DNA of 64,000 bases from Acidobacteriaceae bacterium (GTDB lineage: Bacteria > Acidobacteriota > Terriglobia > Terriglobales > Acidobacteriaceae), in the NCBI GenBank assembly GCA_030041305.1, contig JASHOC010000235.1, positions 1-64,000 on the forward strand. The letters are read 5' to 3'. Made by a program: the position numbers and the translations under genes. Within the stretch, counting starts at the first letter, position 1, and every line of letters begins with the position of its first letter. Under the pieces are notes generated by a model. The model was not told the DNA's origin. It did no database searches and was given only the letters and a program-made list of their open reading frames with translations. Shown in pieces: positions 50,540 to 59,610 of this stretch.

Positions 50540-50929
50540 TCAGACGCTCACCAGATTCTCCCCACACGAGGAAATGAAATCCAGAATCGTTTCCGGGAAG
50601 ATTGGCTTGGTCAACACATTCACGAAAGCTCCACTCTCGACGAAAATTCCTGCGCTTTCGACGGCGCTCGCGTGCCCGGACATCAGGAGCACCCTACAGT
50701 CGGGATAATGCACCGCAAAATATTGCGCCAGTTCGAAGCCATCGAGACCCGGCATCCGCACATCCGAAAGCAAAACATGAGGGTTGAATCGCCGCGCTGT
50801 GTCCACAGCTTCAAGGCCATCGTAGACCGCCAATGCGTTATGGCCGCTTCTATTCAAAATAAGGGCCAGCGTGTCCGCGAGGGAATGTTCGTCATCCACG
50901 ATGAGCACGCGGAAACTCTTGCAGGGCAT
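50540..50929 (-). CDS. Single-domain response regulator (CheY-like)
   Basis: A 129-residue receiver domain with no output domain. The acidic pocket is VLIVDDEHSLAD, the phospho-acceptor Asp is in VLLSDVRMPGLDGFEL, the switch Ser in LLMSGHAS, and the Lys in LTKPIFPETIL. It probably relays phosphate from a kinase encoded elsewhere. GGAG before the ATG at 50929 supports this start rather than 50959. No partner kinase is in the window. Confidence 0.92.
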   Translation of the reverse strand: MPCKSFRVLIVDDEHSLADTLALILNRSGHNALAVYDGLEAVDTARRFNPHVLLSDVRMPGLDGFELAQYFAVHYPDCRVLLMSGHASAVESAGIFVESGAFVNVLTKPIFPETILDFISSCGENLVSV

Positions 50930-51480
50930 AATCGTCTCCTTCTGGGCTCGGAGGCCCAACGAAGAGCAACGAGTGATGCAATCGCAGGGAAAGACAACGC
51001 GCGCCAGCCGGTGGCCTGTCGCAGCTAAACCTTATTGGGGGGTACGCCGCGAGCGATCCGATACGCAGTCGCTCGTTCTATTTACCCAGACGTCATATCG
51101 GCTATTCAGGTTTACACCGCGAGAATCCCGGCAGGAACAATGCGGCAAAACATTCTTTTTTCCGCAATTTGGCGCCGACATGCTCCCATCTTTTTCATCT
51201 CGAGGATACGGCTCGCAGGTCATTTGGTGTATCGCCGGCCGAAGCGGCTCTTGACAGGTTTTCGCCGGCGGGCGCGGAACGGGGGCGCCGGAAAGGCGAC
51301 CGGAGAAATCGTTAGACCCTGTGCCGGAGCAGATCGTCCCGGTTTCCCAGGTCCCAGAATCGGGACCCGGGGCGCCCAGCACACTCCGTTGCACGATCCC
51401 GTTCATCCGGAGCTGCGTGCGGATGCATATGCTCCCCAAGCACGCCGCGCCGGTTCCTCACGCCGCTCCGGTTCCCATGC
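50930..51480. other. No supported gene
   Basis: 550 bp between two minus-strand genes. All frames are shadow-like. It serves as the upstream region of the response regulator. A proline/arginine-rich composition and no ribosome sites argue against a gene. Confidence 0.4.
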
Positions 51481-53010
51481 TTAGCTGACGTTCTGCCAAA
51501 CAAACGAGGTAATGGAGTCCGCGGGCAACGCCAGCTTGAGGGTGTGGTCTCCGAGCCGGCACTGCACCGGTTGCTCAGCGTTGTTGCTGTTGGTGAGCAC
51601 CAGCACGCAACTCTTATCCGGATTGGCGGCGGCGACATGGTCGACGCCCGAGATGTCTCCAGAGGATGCGAAAATTCGCGCTCCTCTTTGCATGAGCTTG
51701 GAGTAGTGGGGGAAGGCGTAGTAATTCCCGCTATAGCTGAGCTCTTTGGTCTTGGAGTCGAGGGAGACGAGTCCGGCGCGGCGCATGGGACGAGGTGGAT
51801 TGGTGAGATCCGGCCGTCCGTTTTCATCGAGGAGCAGGTTCCAGACGCAGATGCACCGGGTCCAGTTGCGCAGCATACCGGTAAAGGCGCTGGACCATCG
51901 GGCCCAGTCGGTTCCGTAGGGAGGGTACTCATACCGGGGCTGCCGCCCGGGGCGTCTCTCTTCCGACGGGCCAAACAGATGAGCCGGCGGCCCGCCTTCA
52001 GTGAAATACATGTGCTTGTCGGGAAACATTTCATGAATGCGCGTCATGGCGTCGGGTGTACCCGCATAGGAGTGCCAGGCAACGCCATCCACGTACTTGG
52101 CGACTTGGGGGTTGCTCAGCTCGTCGGCGACCCGGCCCCATAGATTGTAGTTGTGATCGAGAATCCAGATCTTTGTGTCCAGGGAAGCTTGTTCGAGCGC
52201 AGGCCCCAGGTTCATCGCGACAAACACCATTTCATGTTGCTGGGCCCAGAGGGTCGCGGGAAAATGTCCGTCCTGGTCAGTATCGACCTCATTATTGACA
52301 GTGATCGCTTTGACCTTGACGCCGGCGCCGGCATACGCCTGAAGAAACTTGACGAAATATTGAGCGTGGGCGGCAAACCAACGCTCCTTCATACAGCCGC
52401 CGAGCATCGAACCGCCGCTCTTCATCCATCCCGGAGGACTCCACACAGACGAGAACAAATAGAGATCGGGATTGATTTGCTGGGCTTCGCGCAACGCGGG
52501 CACGATCCAGGCCTGGTCCTGTTCGACGCTGAAATGCTGCAACTCCGGATCGGGTTCGGGAGTGTCGTCGTAACTGTACATCTTGGTCGAGTAGTCACTG
52601 GTTCCGATACAGGTTCGCCCCACCGAAAGGCGCAAGCCAGAAGGTCCGTAGAGATCGGACAAAAACGCGTGGCGGGCGTCCGGATCCATGAGGTGCAGAT
52701 GGTAGCAGGAGGCGTCAGTGAAGGCGCCGCCAAACCCGAGGATTTCCTGATAGGTGGCGGCGGGTTCGAGATAGATCGCTAGCGGCGATACATCCTCACC
52801 GGTTTGCCATTGTGGCGGCGACTGAACCGGGCTGAATTTTTCGTGCGCGGTGGTTCTCCAGGCGCGCACCGCGCCGGGAACAAACGGGGAGTTTGCGGCG
52901 AGTGGTTTCGCCTCATCGGCAATGACGGCTCCGCCAGCCTCATTGGCGATGACGGCTCCGCCAAGGGACGCAGCGAGTTTCAGGAAGTCTCTACGGCTTG
53001 CGTTGGGCAT
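51481..53010 (-). CDS. Glycoside hydrolase family 30 (glucosylceramidase-like)
   Basis: A 509-residue exported glycosidase. A Tat signal (SRRDFLKLAASLGGA) is followed by a TIM barrel (residues about 90-420): EILGFGGAFTDASCYHL, the acid/base Glu in AITVNNEVDTD, and the nucleophile Glu in MYFTEGGPPAH. A beta domain closes the protein (CVLVLTNSNNAEQPVQCRL). GH30 enzymes cleave beta-glucosidic or beta-xylosidic bonds by a retaining mechanism; the exact substrate cannot be read off. The signal region contains a 27-bp tandem duplication. Confidence 0.92.
   Translation of the reverse strand: MPNASRRDFLKLAASLGGAVIANEAGGAVIADEAKPLAANSPFVPGAVRAWRTTAHEKFSPVQSPPQWQTGEDVSPLAIYLEPAATYQEILGFGGAFTDASCYHLHLMDPDARHAFLSDLYGPSGLRLSVGRTCIGTSDYSTKMYSYDDTPEPDPELQHFSVEQDQAWIVPALREAQQINPDLYLFSSVWSPPGWMKSGGSMLGGCMKERWFAAHAQYFVKFLQAYAGAGVKVKAITVNNEVDTDQDGHFPATLWAQQHEMVFVAMNLGPALEQASLDTKIWILDHNYNLWGRVADELSNPQVAKYVDGVAWHSYAGTPDAMTRIHEMFPDKHMYFTEGGPPAHLFGPSEERRPGRQPRYEYPPYGTDWARWSSAFTGMLRNWTRCICVWNLLLDENGRPDLTNPPRPMRRAGLVSLDSKTKELSYSGNYYAFPHYSKLMQRGARIFASSGDISGVDHVAAANPDKSCVLVLTNSNNAEQPVQCRLGDHTLKLALPADSITSFVWQNVS
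52909..52962 (-). repeat. 27-bp tandem duplication in the GH30 signal region
   Basis: Two adjacent 27-bp units differ at four positions and encode GGAVIANEA and GGAVIADEA. The duplication is in frame and lengthens the segment just after the Tat hydrophobic core. Confidence 0.85.
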
Positions 53011-53229
53011 CGTTCCCCCCCCGAAATTGCGGTTTGGTCAATGGGTATGTGTCACGCGGTTTTGCATGCGCCATTTCTTAAAAAGGATTTTGTAGCTCAA
53101 CCTTATAGCAGAACAATCGTTTGTTTGCAAATTTGTTGGCCGGATACTTGGGGTGTTTCGTTCGGGAAGCGAGGTCCTGGAGAGCGGCGCAGGCGCCGAG
53201 CGGGCGCTGTGCGGGCGCGGAGCGGGGCG

Positions 53230-53751
53230 TCAGAAGCTTTCGAGGAGGTCGGCCACGAGCTGGCGGGCGAAGTCGCGGGAGAGGCGCTCGACGGCGGCCG
53301 GGTCTTCTTCGAGGAAGGTGGGCAGGTCGGTGGTGGCCTGATACTGCTGGCGGTAGACGTAGTTCTTGTTCTGGTAGAGGATTTTGCCGTCGTGGCTGTT
53401 GAGTGTGACCGAAGCGACCACAGTGATGATGAAGCTCGACGACTGCTGGGTGACGGTGTTGTAGGTGAGGGGGGTGACCAGCTCCTTGAGGATGGCGCCG
53501 TGGAGCACGGCGTCGGCGTCGGGATCGGCTTTGGGCGTGATGTGAAAGCGGGTGCGGGCCAGCAGTTCGTGGATGACCGCTTCCGTCATGGCGGTTTCCG
53601 TGCCGTTGGCGACGGTCTGGTTTGCGAAGACGGGGACGGAGAGGGTGCGGACGTCGGGGGGGAGGTGGGTGGCGGCGCCCAGGGTGTGATAACCGCAGCC
53701 GCCAAGCGCGAGGAGCGCCAGGGCGAGCGGGGCGAGAAGCAAGGGGCGCAT
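53230..53751 (-). CDS. lptE: LPS-assembly lipoprotein LptE
   Basis: A 173-residue outer-membrane lipoprotein. The signal and lipobox are LALALLALGGC, then GYHTLGAATHLPPDVRTLSVPVF, the conserved LptE opening. The C-terminal part (YRQQYQATTDLPTFLEEDPAAVERLSRDFARQLVADLLE) is the family-typical helix pair. LptE plugs LptD and helps insert lipopolysaccharide. It is usually directly followed by holA; here GH30 and other genes intervene. Confidence 0.88.
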   Translation of the reverse strand: MRPLLLAPLALALLALGGCGYHTLGAATHLPPDVRTLSVPVFANQTVANGTETAMTEAVIHELLARTRFHITPKADPDADAVLHGAILKELVTPLTYNTVTQQSSSFIITVVASVTLNSHDGKILYQNKNYVYRQQYQATTDLPTFLEEDPAAVERLSRDFARQLVADLLESF

Positions 53752-54014
53752 AGGTTCATGGTAGCGCGGGCGCGGAGGGCGACGGCGTAATCAGGCCGGG
53801 CCTACCTGCCCGCCGTGGGCCGGCGAACGGCCGCCCGGCGCAACGAGACGCCGCGGAGCGCGTATGCTGACTGCCGAGGCGTTTATGGGATCCTACCCTC
53901 GCCGCAAAAAACGCGACAAGGATGGAGCACGCGGCGAAGTGGTGCGACAATAGCCGCAAGCCAGAAACTCCGGTGACGGCATCGTGTCGCTGGGGTAGAA
54001 AGAGGATTCCGATC

Positions 54015-54302
54015 ATGGCGGAATGCGCCGAACACGAGAGTGTGCAGGATGCTTATGTCTGTTCGCATCTGTTAACGGGCGACGGATTGGGTTTTGTGTT
54101 CTTCCCGGACGCGGGGAACGCGTGGCCGGATGCGTGGTGTCTGGCCTGCGAGGAGGTGCGCTGGAAGGCGGGGGGGTGGAACGAAGGCAACGAAAAGCTG
54201 GCGCAAATCACTCCGATATGCTCCGGTTGCTACGAGGAACTGCGGGCCAGGAACGCACGATCCGCGACGGGGAACGACTTACCCCTCGAACACGCCGCGT
54301 GA
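54015..54302 (+). CDS. Small cysteine-rich hypothetical protein
   Basis: A 95-residue cytoplasmic protein with Cys pairs at CAEH...CSH, CLACEE and CSGCYEE, compatible with two zinc sites. The centre reads GLGFVFFPDAGNAWPDAW. AGAGGA lies 9 nt before the ATG at 54015, so the ORF-track start 31 codons earlier is not needed. Family not recognised. Confidence 0.7.
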   Translation: MAECAEHESVQDAYVCSHLLTGDGLGFVFFPDAGNAWPDAWCLACEEVRWKAGGWNEGNEKLAQITPICSGCYEELRARNARSATGNDLPLEHAA

Positions 54303-54501
54303 GGCGCCGCGGAGGGGAGTTCGGCCGCCGTTGCGGTTCTCGGCCGATGCCGTTCGTCCGCAGGCGCCGGGCCGGGCAATCGGCGGGCGCTTTCACTCCG
54401 GGACGGCCGGGCAAGGGAAGCCTGCCTCGGGCAGGGAATCGGCTCCTGCCGCCGCTCGCGTTGCCGCAGAGGCTTTGCGAAAGGACAGCCTTTGCTCCCG
54501 G

Positions 54502-56109
54502 TCATTCAGCCATGGCTGCCGCGCCGGCCTTGGCTTTGCGGCTGGCGGGAATCAGCAGCAGGGCAAGGGGAATGCAGGCCAGCGAGAGGTAGCCAAGCAG
54601 ACGGAAATTGTCGGCGTAGGTGAGCACGGCCGCCTGCTGTTGCATGCTGGCGTAGAGGGCGCCCAGCGCCTTCTGGTTCGCCGTAACGGCGTCCGCGCCG
54701 CCGGCAGCGAATCTTGCCGCCAGGCTCTGGAGCATGACCCGAAAAACCGACTCGCCTGCGGTCACGTGCGCCCCGAGGTAATTCTGGTGAATCTGCGCGC
54801 CGCGCGCCAGGAACGCGGTCAGCCCGGCGATGCCCACGCTGCCGCCGATGTTGCGCATCAGGTTATAGATGCCGGCGGCGTTGCCCATTTCCTCCTTGCG
54901 GAGCAGGCCCATGGCCATGGTGGTCAGGGGAACAAAGACGAAGCCGCCGCCAAAGCCATTGATGAAGTTGGGCACGACGACAGACTCCATGGAAATTCCC
55001 AAGTTGATGTGGCTCAACATGAGGGAGGAGACGCCGAAGATGGCGAGACCGGTGGAAAGCAGAATGCGGCCGTCGATGTAATTGACCAGGGAGCCCACCA
55101 CGAGCATCGAGACCAGCGAGCCGAGGCCGCGCGGACTGACGGCCAGGCCGCTCTGCAAGGCCGGATAGCTAAGCACGGTTTGCAAAAACAGCGGCATCAT
55201 GGCCGTGACGCCGTAGAGCACCACGCCGTAAAGGCCGGTGATCACCGTGCCCACGCCGAAGTTGCGATCCAGGAGCACGCGCAATTCAACAATGGGGTCG
55301 CGGTGGGCAAGTTCGCGGGTCACAAAGCCCAGGAACGCGGCCACCGAGACGGCCGTGAGCCAACGAATCCAGTCGGCTTCGAACCAATCGGCTTCCTGGC
55401 CCTTGTCGAGCACCAACTGCATCAAGCCCAGCCACAGGGCCATCAAGCCGAAGCCGAAATAGTCGATGGCGACGTGCGCGGCCCGACGCAGATAGGGAGG
55501 GTCTTCGATAAAGAGGTTGGCCATGAAGAGCGCTAAGAGGCCGACGGGCAGGTTGATATAGAAGATCCAGCGCCAGGAGTAGCTGTCGGTAATCCACCCG
55601 CCGAGGGTGGGACCGATGACGGGCGCGACCACCGTGCCCACGCCGTAGGCGGCCATGGCTTTGCCGTGCATCTCAGAAGGAAAGCTTTCGAGCAGGATCG
55701 ACTGGGCCAGAGGCTGCATGCCGCCGCCGCCCACGCCCTGCAACACCCGGGCCACGATGAGCATGGGCATGGCGATGGCCATGCCGCACAGGATCGAGGC
55801 CGAGGTGAAGGCGAGAATGGAGATCATGAGCAGACGCTTGCGGCCGATGCGCCGCGCGATCCATCCCGATGCCGGGAGCATGATGGCGCTCGAGACCAGA
55901 TAGCTGGTGAGCACCCAGGTGGATTCGTCCGTAGAGGCGGAGAGGCTGCCGGCAATGTGGGGCAGCGCCACGTTGGCGATGGAGGAGTCGAGGACCACCA
56001 TGAAGGTGGCGAGCATGACCGAGATGGCGACCATCCACGGGTTCACCGAGGGCTGCCATTCGGCAGCGGCGGCTTGCGTGTTGTGCAGCGCCTCGGTGGT
56101 CGTGCTCAT
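54502..56109 (-). CDS. DHA2-family multidrug efflux MFS transporter (EmrB/QacA type)
   Basis: A 535-residue transporter with about 14 helices. Helix 1 reads FMVVLDSSIANVALPHIAGSL (motif D1 of DHA2 proteins), motif A is GWIARRIGRKRLLM, motif C is GVGTVVAPVIGPTLGGWIT, and RNIGGSVGIAGLTAF is a late conserved segment. It exports drugs or other small molecules by proton antiport. No membrane-fusion partner or TolC is adjacent, so it may pair with one elsewhere. Confidence 0.92.
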   Translation of the reverse strand: MSTTTEALHNTQAAAAEWQPSVNPWMVAISVMLATFMVVLDSSIANVALPHIAGSLSASTDESTWVLTSYLVSSAIMLPASGWIARRIGRKRLLMISILAFTSASILCGMAIAMPMLIVARVLQGVGGGGMQPLAQSILLESFPSEMHGKAMAAYGVGTVVAPVIGPTLGGWITDSYSWRWIFYINLPVGLLALFMANLFIEDPPYLRRAAHVAIDYFGFGLMALWLGLMQLVLDKGQEADWFEADWIRWLTAVSVAAFLGFVTRELAHRDPIVELRVLLDRNFGVGTVITGLYGVVLYGVTAMMPLFLQTVLSYPALQSGLAVSPRGLGSLVSMLVVGSLVNYIDGRILLSTGLAIFGVSSLMLSHINLGISMESVVVPNFINGFGGGFVFVPLTTMAMGLLRKEEMGNAAGIYNLMRNIGGSVGIAGLTAFLARGAQIHQNYLGAHVTAGESVFRVMLQSLAARFAAGGADAVTANQKALGALYASMQQQAAVLTYADNFRLLGYLSLACIPLALLLIPASRKAKAGAAAMAE

Positions 56110-56292
56110 CTTTCAATTCGCCATTTCGAAAACCGGACAGTCCCAGCCGGCGCAACCCGCGTGGCTCACGCCTGCAAGCCAACATGCCTCAGCCAACGCC
56201 GCAATGCAAGAGGGCGCTGGGAGAGGGCTCGCCGTGAGCGCTTCCGCAGCGGCTCGCGGGGCGGCTGCCCGCGACGGCGGCTCGCAGCGCGA

Positions 56293-57558
56293 TCAGATGG
56301 AACCCTTCGTCTTGCCCGTAATCTTCTGATCTCTTCCAAATTCAGTGCCGGCGGTGGTTTCCGGTTGGGCGGCGACTTCAGGCTCTTCGGCGCCCGGCAG
56401 CTCCGCATTTTCGATTGCGTCTTCAGCGAGCGCGTCGCTGCCGGGAACTGCGGCCGCGATGCTGCCCATAGGTTCGTCGTTGGCGGCTGCACGTTCTTCT
56501 TCGGCGGCGAGCTTGGATGTCCGTTTCGACCGGGTGGTCCTGGCTTTCGCAACGGCGCGTTGGGCGGGTTGTTTCGGCGGTGACGCTTTTTTCGCGGCGG
56601 CCGGAGTCCGGGCGGCGGACGGCCCCGCGCCCATGAAGGCTGACCAGCGCAGTTCCGGAGGCTGCGGCGCTTGGCGGGCCTTGGCGATGAGCAGGTCAGC
56701 CACGCGATCCACGATCCACTCAAAATGGGCGTCGCCGACCGAGTGCAGATCGGCGTCAGGCACGGGATTCATGAAGTCGATGGCGTAGGGAACGCCATGC
56801 TCGACCGCGAATTCGACGGTGTTGAGGTCGTAGCCGAGCGCACGGCAGAGGGTGAGGGCGTCCTGCTCGATGCGCTGGAGCAGCTTTTTGGACGCTGCGC
56901 CGCGTGGATCGGCCGAGAGGTAGCGCCCGGCGCGAGGCCGGCGCGGATCGTAGGGCATGGTGCGGACGTTCTTTTGGCCCACGACGAAGCAGCGGTAATA
57001 CTCAGTGAAAGGGACCGCTTTCTGGTAGATCATGCAGAGGTCGCGGGAGCGATCGTAGGCGTGGAAGAACTCTTCGCGGTTATGCACCTGTTGGACGCCG
57101 CGCCAGCCGCCGCCGTTCATGGGTTTGAGGAAACCGTGCTCGCCGACATAGGCGAAGACGCCGTCCCAATCGAGGGGAAACTCGAGATTGCGCATGGAAC
57201 GGGCGGTGGTTTCGCCGGGATGCTCCTTGTGCGGCAGGAGCACAGTGGGCGGGACGGCGACGCCGAGTTGGGCAGCGAGGGCGTAGTTGAAAAACTTGTT
57301 GTCGGCCGATTGCCAGAAGGGATTGTTGATGACGGCGACGCCGTGGAGCGCGGCGTGCATTAAAAAAGCGCGGTAGAAGGGGATTTCGTGGGAGATGCGG
57401 TCAAGGATGACCGCGTAGCGAGGACCGCGGTCGAGACGCACGGCTCCGGTAAGGACAAATTCGGCGCGGATTCCGTCGGCATGGCGGGCGTTGATGCGTT
57501 GGGCCAGCGCGCTGGGAAAGCTGTTTTCGATCCCGAAGAGGATGCCGATTTTTTTCAT
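56293..57558 (-). CDS. ATP-grasp domain protein with a basic Ala/Pro-rich tail
   Basis: A 421-residue protein. Residues 1-300 have the ATP-grasp arrangement: MKKIGILFGIENSF, AVINNPFWQSADNKFFNYALA, FLKPMNGGGWRGVQQVHN (ATP-binding loop), YRCFVVGQKNVRTMPYDP, and VEFAVEHGVPYAIDFMNPVPD (metal ligands). The tail (305-421) is low-complexity with a Lys/Arg patch then an acidic end. ATP-grasp enzymes join a carboxylate to an amine or thiol; the substrate is unknown. The start is set at 57558, since the ORF-track extension is translated MITE copy 3. Confidence 0.85.
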   Translation of the reverse strand: MKKIGILFGIENSFPSALAQRINARHADGIRAEFVLTGAVRLDRGPRYAVILDRISHEIPFYRAFLMHAALHGVAVINNPFWQSADNKFFNYALAAQLGVAVPPTVLLPHKEHPGETTARSMRNLEFPLDWDGVFAYVGEHGFLKPMNGGGWRGVQQVHNREEFFHAYDRSRDLCMIYQKAVPFTEYYRCFVVGQKNVRTMPYDPRRPRAGRYLSADPRGAASKKLLQRIEQDALTLCRALGYDLNTVEFAVEHGVPYAIDFMNPVPDADLHSVGDAHFEWIVDRVADLLIAKARQAPQPPELRWSAFMGAGPSAARTPAAAKKASPPKQPAQRAVAKARTTRSKRTSKLAAEEERAAANDEPMGSIAAAVPGSDALAEDAIENAELPGAEEPEVAAQPETTAGTEFGRDQKITGKTKGSI

Positions 57559-57567
57559 ATGCTTACG

Positions 57568-57676
57568 GCGGTTCTCCAATTCCCGTGGAGTTTTGAGGGG
57601 CGTGCCAGGTGGCGTTTTCTTGGGAAAAACGCCACTCAACATTCGAGGTTCTGCTCTACACCAATTGGAGAACCGC
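57568..57676 (+). repeat. 109-bp MITE, copy 3
   Basis: Differs from copy 1 at three positions. It begins 10 bp upstream of the ATP-grasp start codon, so it occupies that gene's promoter and ribosome-site region and must influence its expression. Confidence 0.88.
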
Positions 57677-57916
57677 TATAGGCCCCCCAACAACGGTCCT
57701 GAGACTCCGGTGGCGGGAGAGAAAAACTGCCGAAAAACGCACCTTCCAAGTGTACGGCGGCCGGGGCGCCAAAGCGGCGCGAGAAGCGCGCTTGGAATCA
57801 CCGGCGGGGCGCATTGGGCAGTGAGCTCCAGGTCACATCGCATAGGGTTGTGGGCGGAGTATATTCCTTGGTTGGGATTTTGGCGGCGGGAGGAAAGGCG
57901 CTGCCGGAGGACGAAC

Positions 57917-58546
57917 GTGAAATACCGGGCTTTGACAGTTGCAAGGGAGTTTGGCAGCGGCGGCGGACGCATTGCCAACACTGTTGCCGGGTGGCTGGGC
58001 TGGAAGCTGATGGACAACGAGATCATCACCGCCATTGCGCAATCGGCGCGGGTGAATCCCGGGGTCGTGAGCCATTACGACGAGCGGGTGGACTCGTGGC
58101 TGCGGCGGCTGAACGAGGAAGCGATCCGGGGCGTCGCCATGGCCGCCGGCCAGCCGCTGGAAGAGACGGATATTTTTGACGCCCGGGAGATGAACGAGCT
58201 GACGCACAGAATCATTCTGGAGGCTTACACCGGTGGCAGCTGCGTGATCGTGGGCCGGGGGGCGCAGTGCATCCTGGCGCACCGGCCGGATGTCTTCCAT
58301 GTGTTTGTGTATGCGCCGCTGCGCGAGCGCATCCTCAGGCTGCGCAAGCGCCTGGAGCCGGGCGCCGACGTGGAGCAGCGGCTGCGGAAGGTGGACGGCG
58401 AACGCGCCAAGTACCTGCATCAGCGCTTCGGCAAGAATTGGTGCGCCCCGCAGCTCTACGATCTGATGGTTCGTTCGCACGAGGACGAAGACGCCACGGC
58501 CCGGCTGATTTACTACGCCATGACGGGGAAGGCGAAAGCGGCGTAG
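57917..58546 (+). CDS. Cytidylate kinase-like family protein
   Basis: A 209-residue nucleotide-kinase-fold protein. The N-terminus YRALTVAREFGSGGGRIANTVA carries a degenerate P-loop (GSGGGRIA), then GWKLMDNEII. VIVGRGAQCILAHRP, VFVYAPLRERILRLRKR and KYLHQRFGKNW complete the pattern of the cytidylate-kinase-like family, whose substrate is not established. The start is a GTG at 57917 with GGAGG 6 nt upstream; the long upstream ORF extension runs through MITE copy 3 and is not coding. Confidence 0.88.
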   Translation: MKYRALTVAREFGSGGGRIANTVAGWLGWKLMDNEIITAIAQSARVNPGVVSHYDERVDSWLRRLNEEAIRGVAMAAGQPLEETDIFDAREMNELTHRIILEAYTGGSCVIVGRGAQCILAHRPDVFHVFVYAPLRERILRLRKRLEPGADVEQRLRKVDGERAKYLHQRFGKNWCAPQLYDLMVRSHEDEDATARLIYYAMTGKAKAA

Positions 58547-58575
58547 AGCCGGCCGATGGGTGGCGCTTTGTGGGC

Positions 58576-59334
58576 TCAGCGGCTGGCGGCGTTCGCATAC
58601 CAGTCGAGCAGCCGGACCTCAATTCCCGAGCCCTTGAGATCGTCGGCGAAGCGCTGGATGTCCTGGCCGCGATAGTGATATGGGATGGCGATTTTCGGCC
58701 GGAAGGCTTTGACGGCCGCGGCGGCTTCGTCGGGGGTCATGGTGTAGGGAAGATTCATGGGGATGAAGGCCACGTCGATGTCGCGCAGGGCGCGCATTTC
58801 CGGCGTGCCCTCGGTGTCGCCGGCAAAGTAGAAGTTTTTGCCGCCGTAGGAAAGGATGTAGCCGTTGCCGCGGCCCTTGGGGTGGTACGGTTCGCCGCTC
58901 GGCATCAGGTGAACCATGTTGTACATGGGCACGGCGGTGATGGTCCACTGTCTCCAGATCATGCTTTGTCCGTTGGCCAGGACGCGGGCTTGGGTTACCG
59001 TGTGTTGAACGGCCGGGGGAGCCACGATCTCGGTCCCCGGTTTGCTCAATTCGGCGATATAGGCCGGGTCCATATGGTCGCCATGGATATCGGTGATGAG
59101 GATCAGGTCGCCGGGGGCAAGACCGGCGATATTGGCCGGGCGGGCGGGGTCGATATAGATGCGGTTCCCGCCGGCCTCGATCATGGCTGCCGCGTGGTAG
59201 ATGGGTTGAATGCGCACGGGTCCCGCGTTGGTGGGAAAGATTTGTACGGGAACCGGGGCCGCCAGCGCGGACGCGGCGAGCAGCACAATGGGAAGCGACG
59301 CGACACCGGGGAAGAATCGGAGCGTCGATTGCAT
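58576..59334 (-). CDS. Exported metallo-beta-lactamase-fold hydrolase
   Basis: A 252-residue protein with a signal peptide (LPIVLLAASALAAPV). The metal site reads LILITDIHGDHMDPA (HxxDH variant of HxHxDH), then YFAGDTEGTPEM and IPYHYRGQD. This is the pattern of UlaG/UPF0173-like hydrolases. The first His of HxHxDH is replaced by Asp (DIHGDH), as in that subgroup. Periplasmic location is predicted. AGGA before the ATG at 59334 fixes the start. Substrate unknown. It converges with the cytidylate-kinase-like gene. Confidence 0.85.
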   Translation of the reverse strand: MQSTLRFFPGVASLPIVLLAASALAAPVPVQIFPTNAGPVRIQPIYHAAAMIEAGGNRIYIDPARPANIAGLAPGDLILITDIHGDHMDPAYIAELSKPGTEIVAPPAVQHTVTQARVLANGQSMIWRQWTITAVPMYNMVHLMPSGEPYHPKGRGNGYILSYGGKNFYFAGDTEGTPEMRALRDIDVAFIPMNLPYTMTPDEAAAAVKAFRPKIAIPYHYRGQDIQRFADDLKGSGIEVRLLDWYANAASR

Positions 59335-59610
59335 ATTTGTTTCCTGCCTCTCTGCGCGACCTGGGCGCGACCTGGGCCCACAGCGCGCGGTCGTACGCCG
59401 GCCGATTTTCATCGCCGCGCAAGGATTCCGGATGAGGTGAATGTAGCAGATTCCCGCGGCTGCGCGGATGTGGCGGGGGTGGGCGTGTTTGCCCCGGCAA
59501 CGAAAACGCTCTGCGAGTTTACGGGCACACATCGGCGGGGCCGGGGGGTACAATCGCAAACGGCGCAGGTTTTGATCCGATTCGCGAAATTTTCCGTACG
59601 AGGTCGCAGG

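Noticed and set aside
48649-54592. Long plus-strand arginine/glycine-rich ORFs opposite holA, GH30 and the transporter
   Set aside because: These are antisense shadows of real high-GC genes, without ribosome sites or domains.
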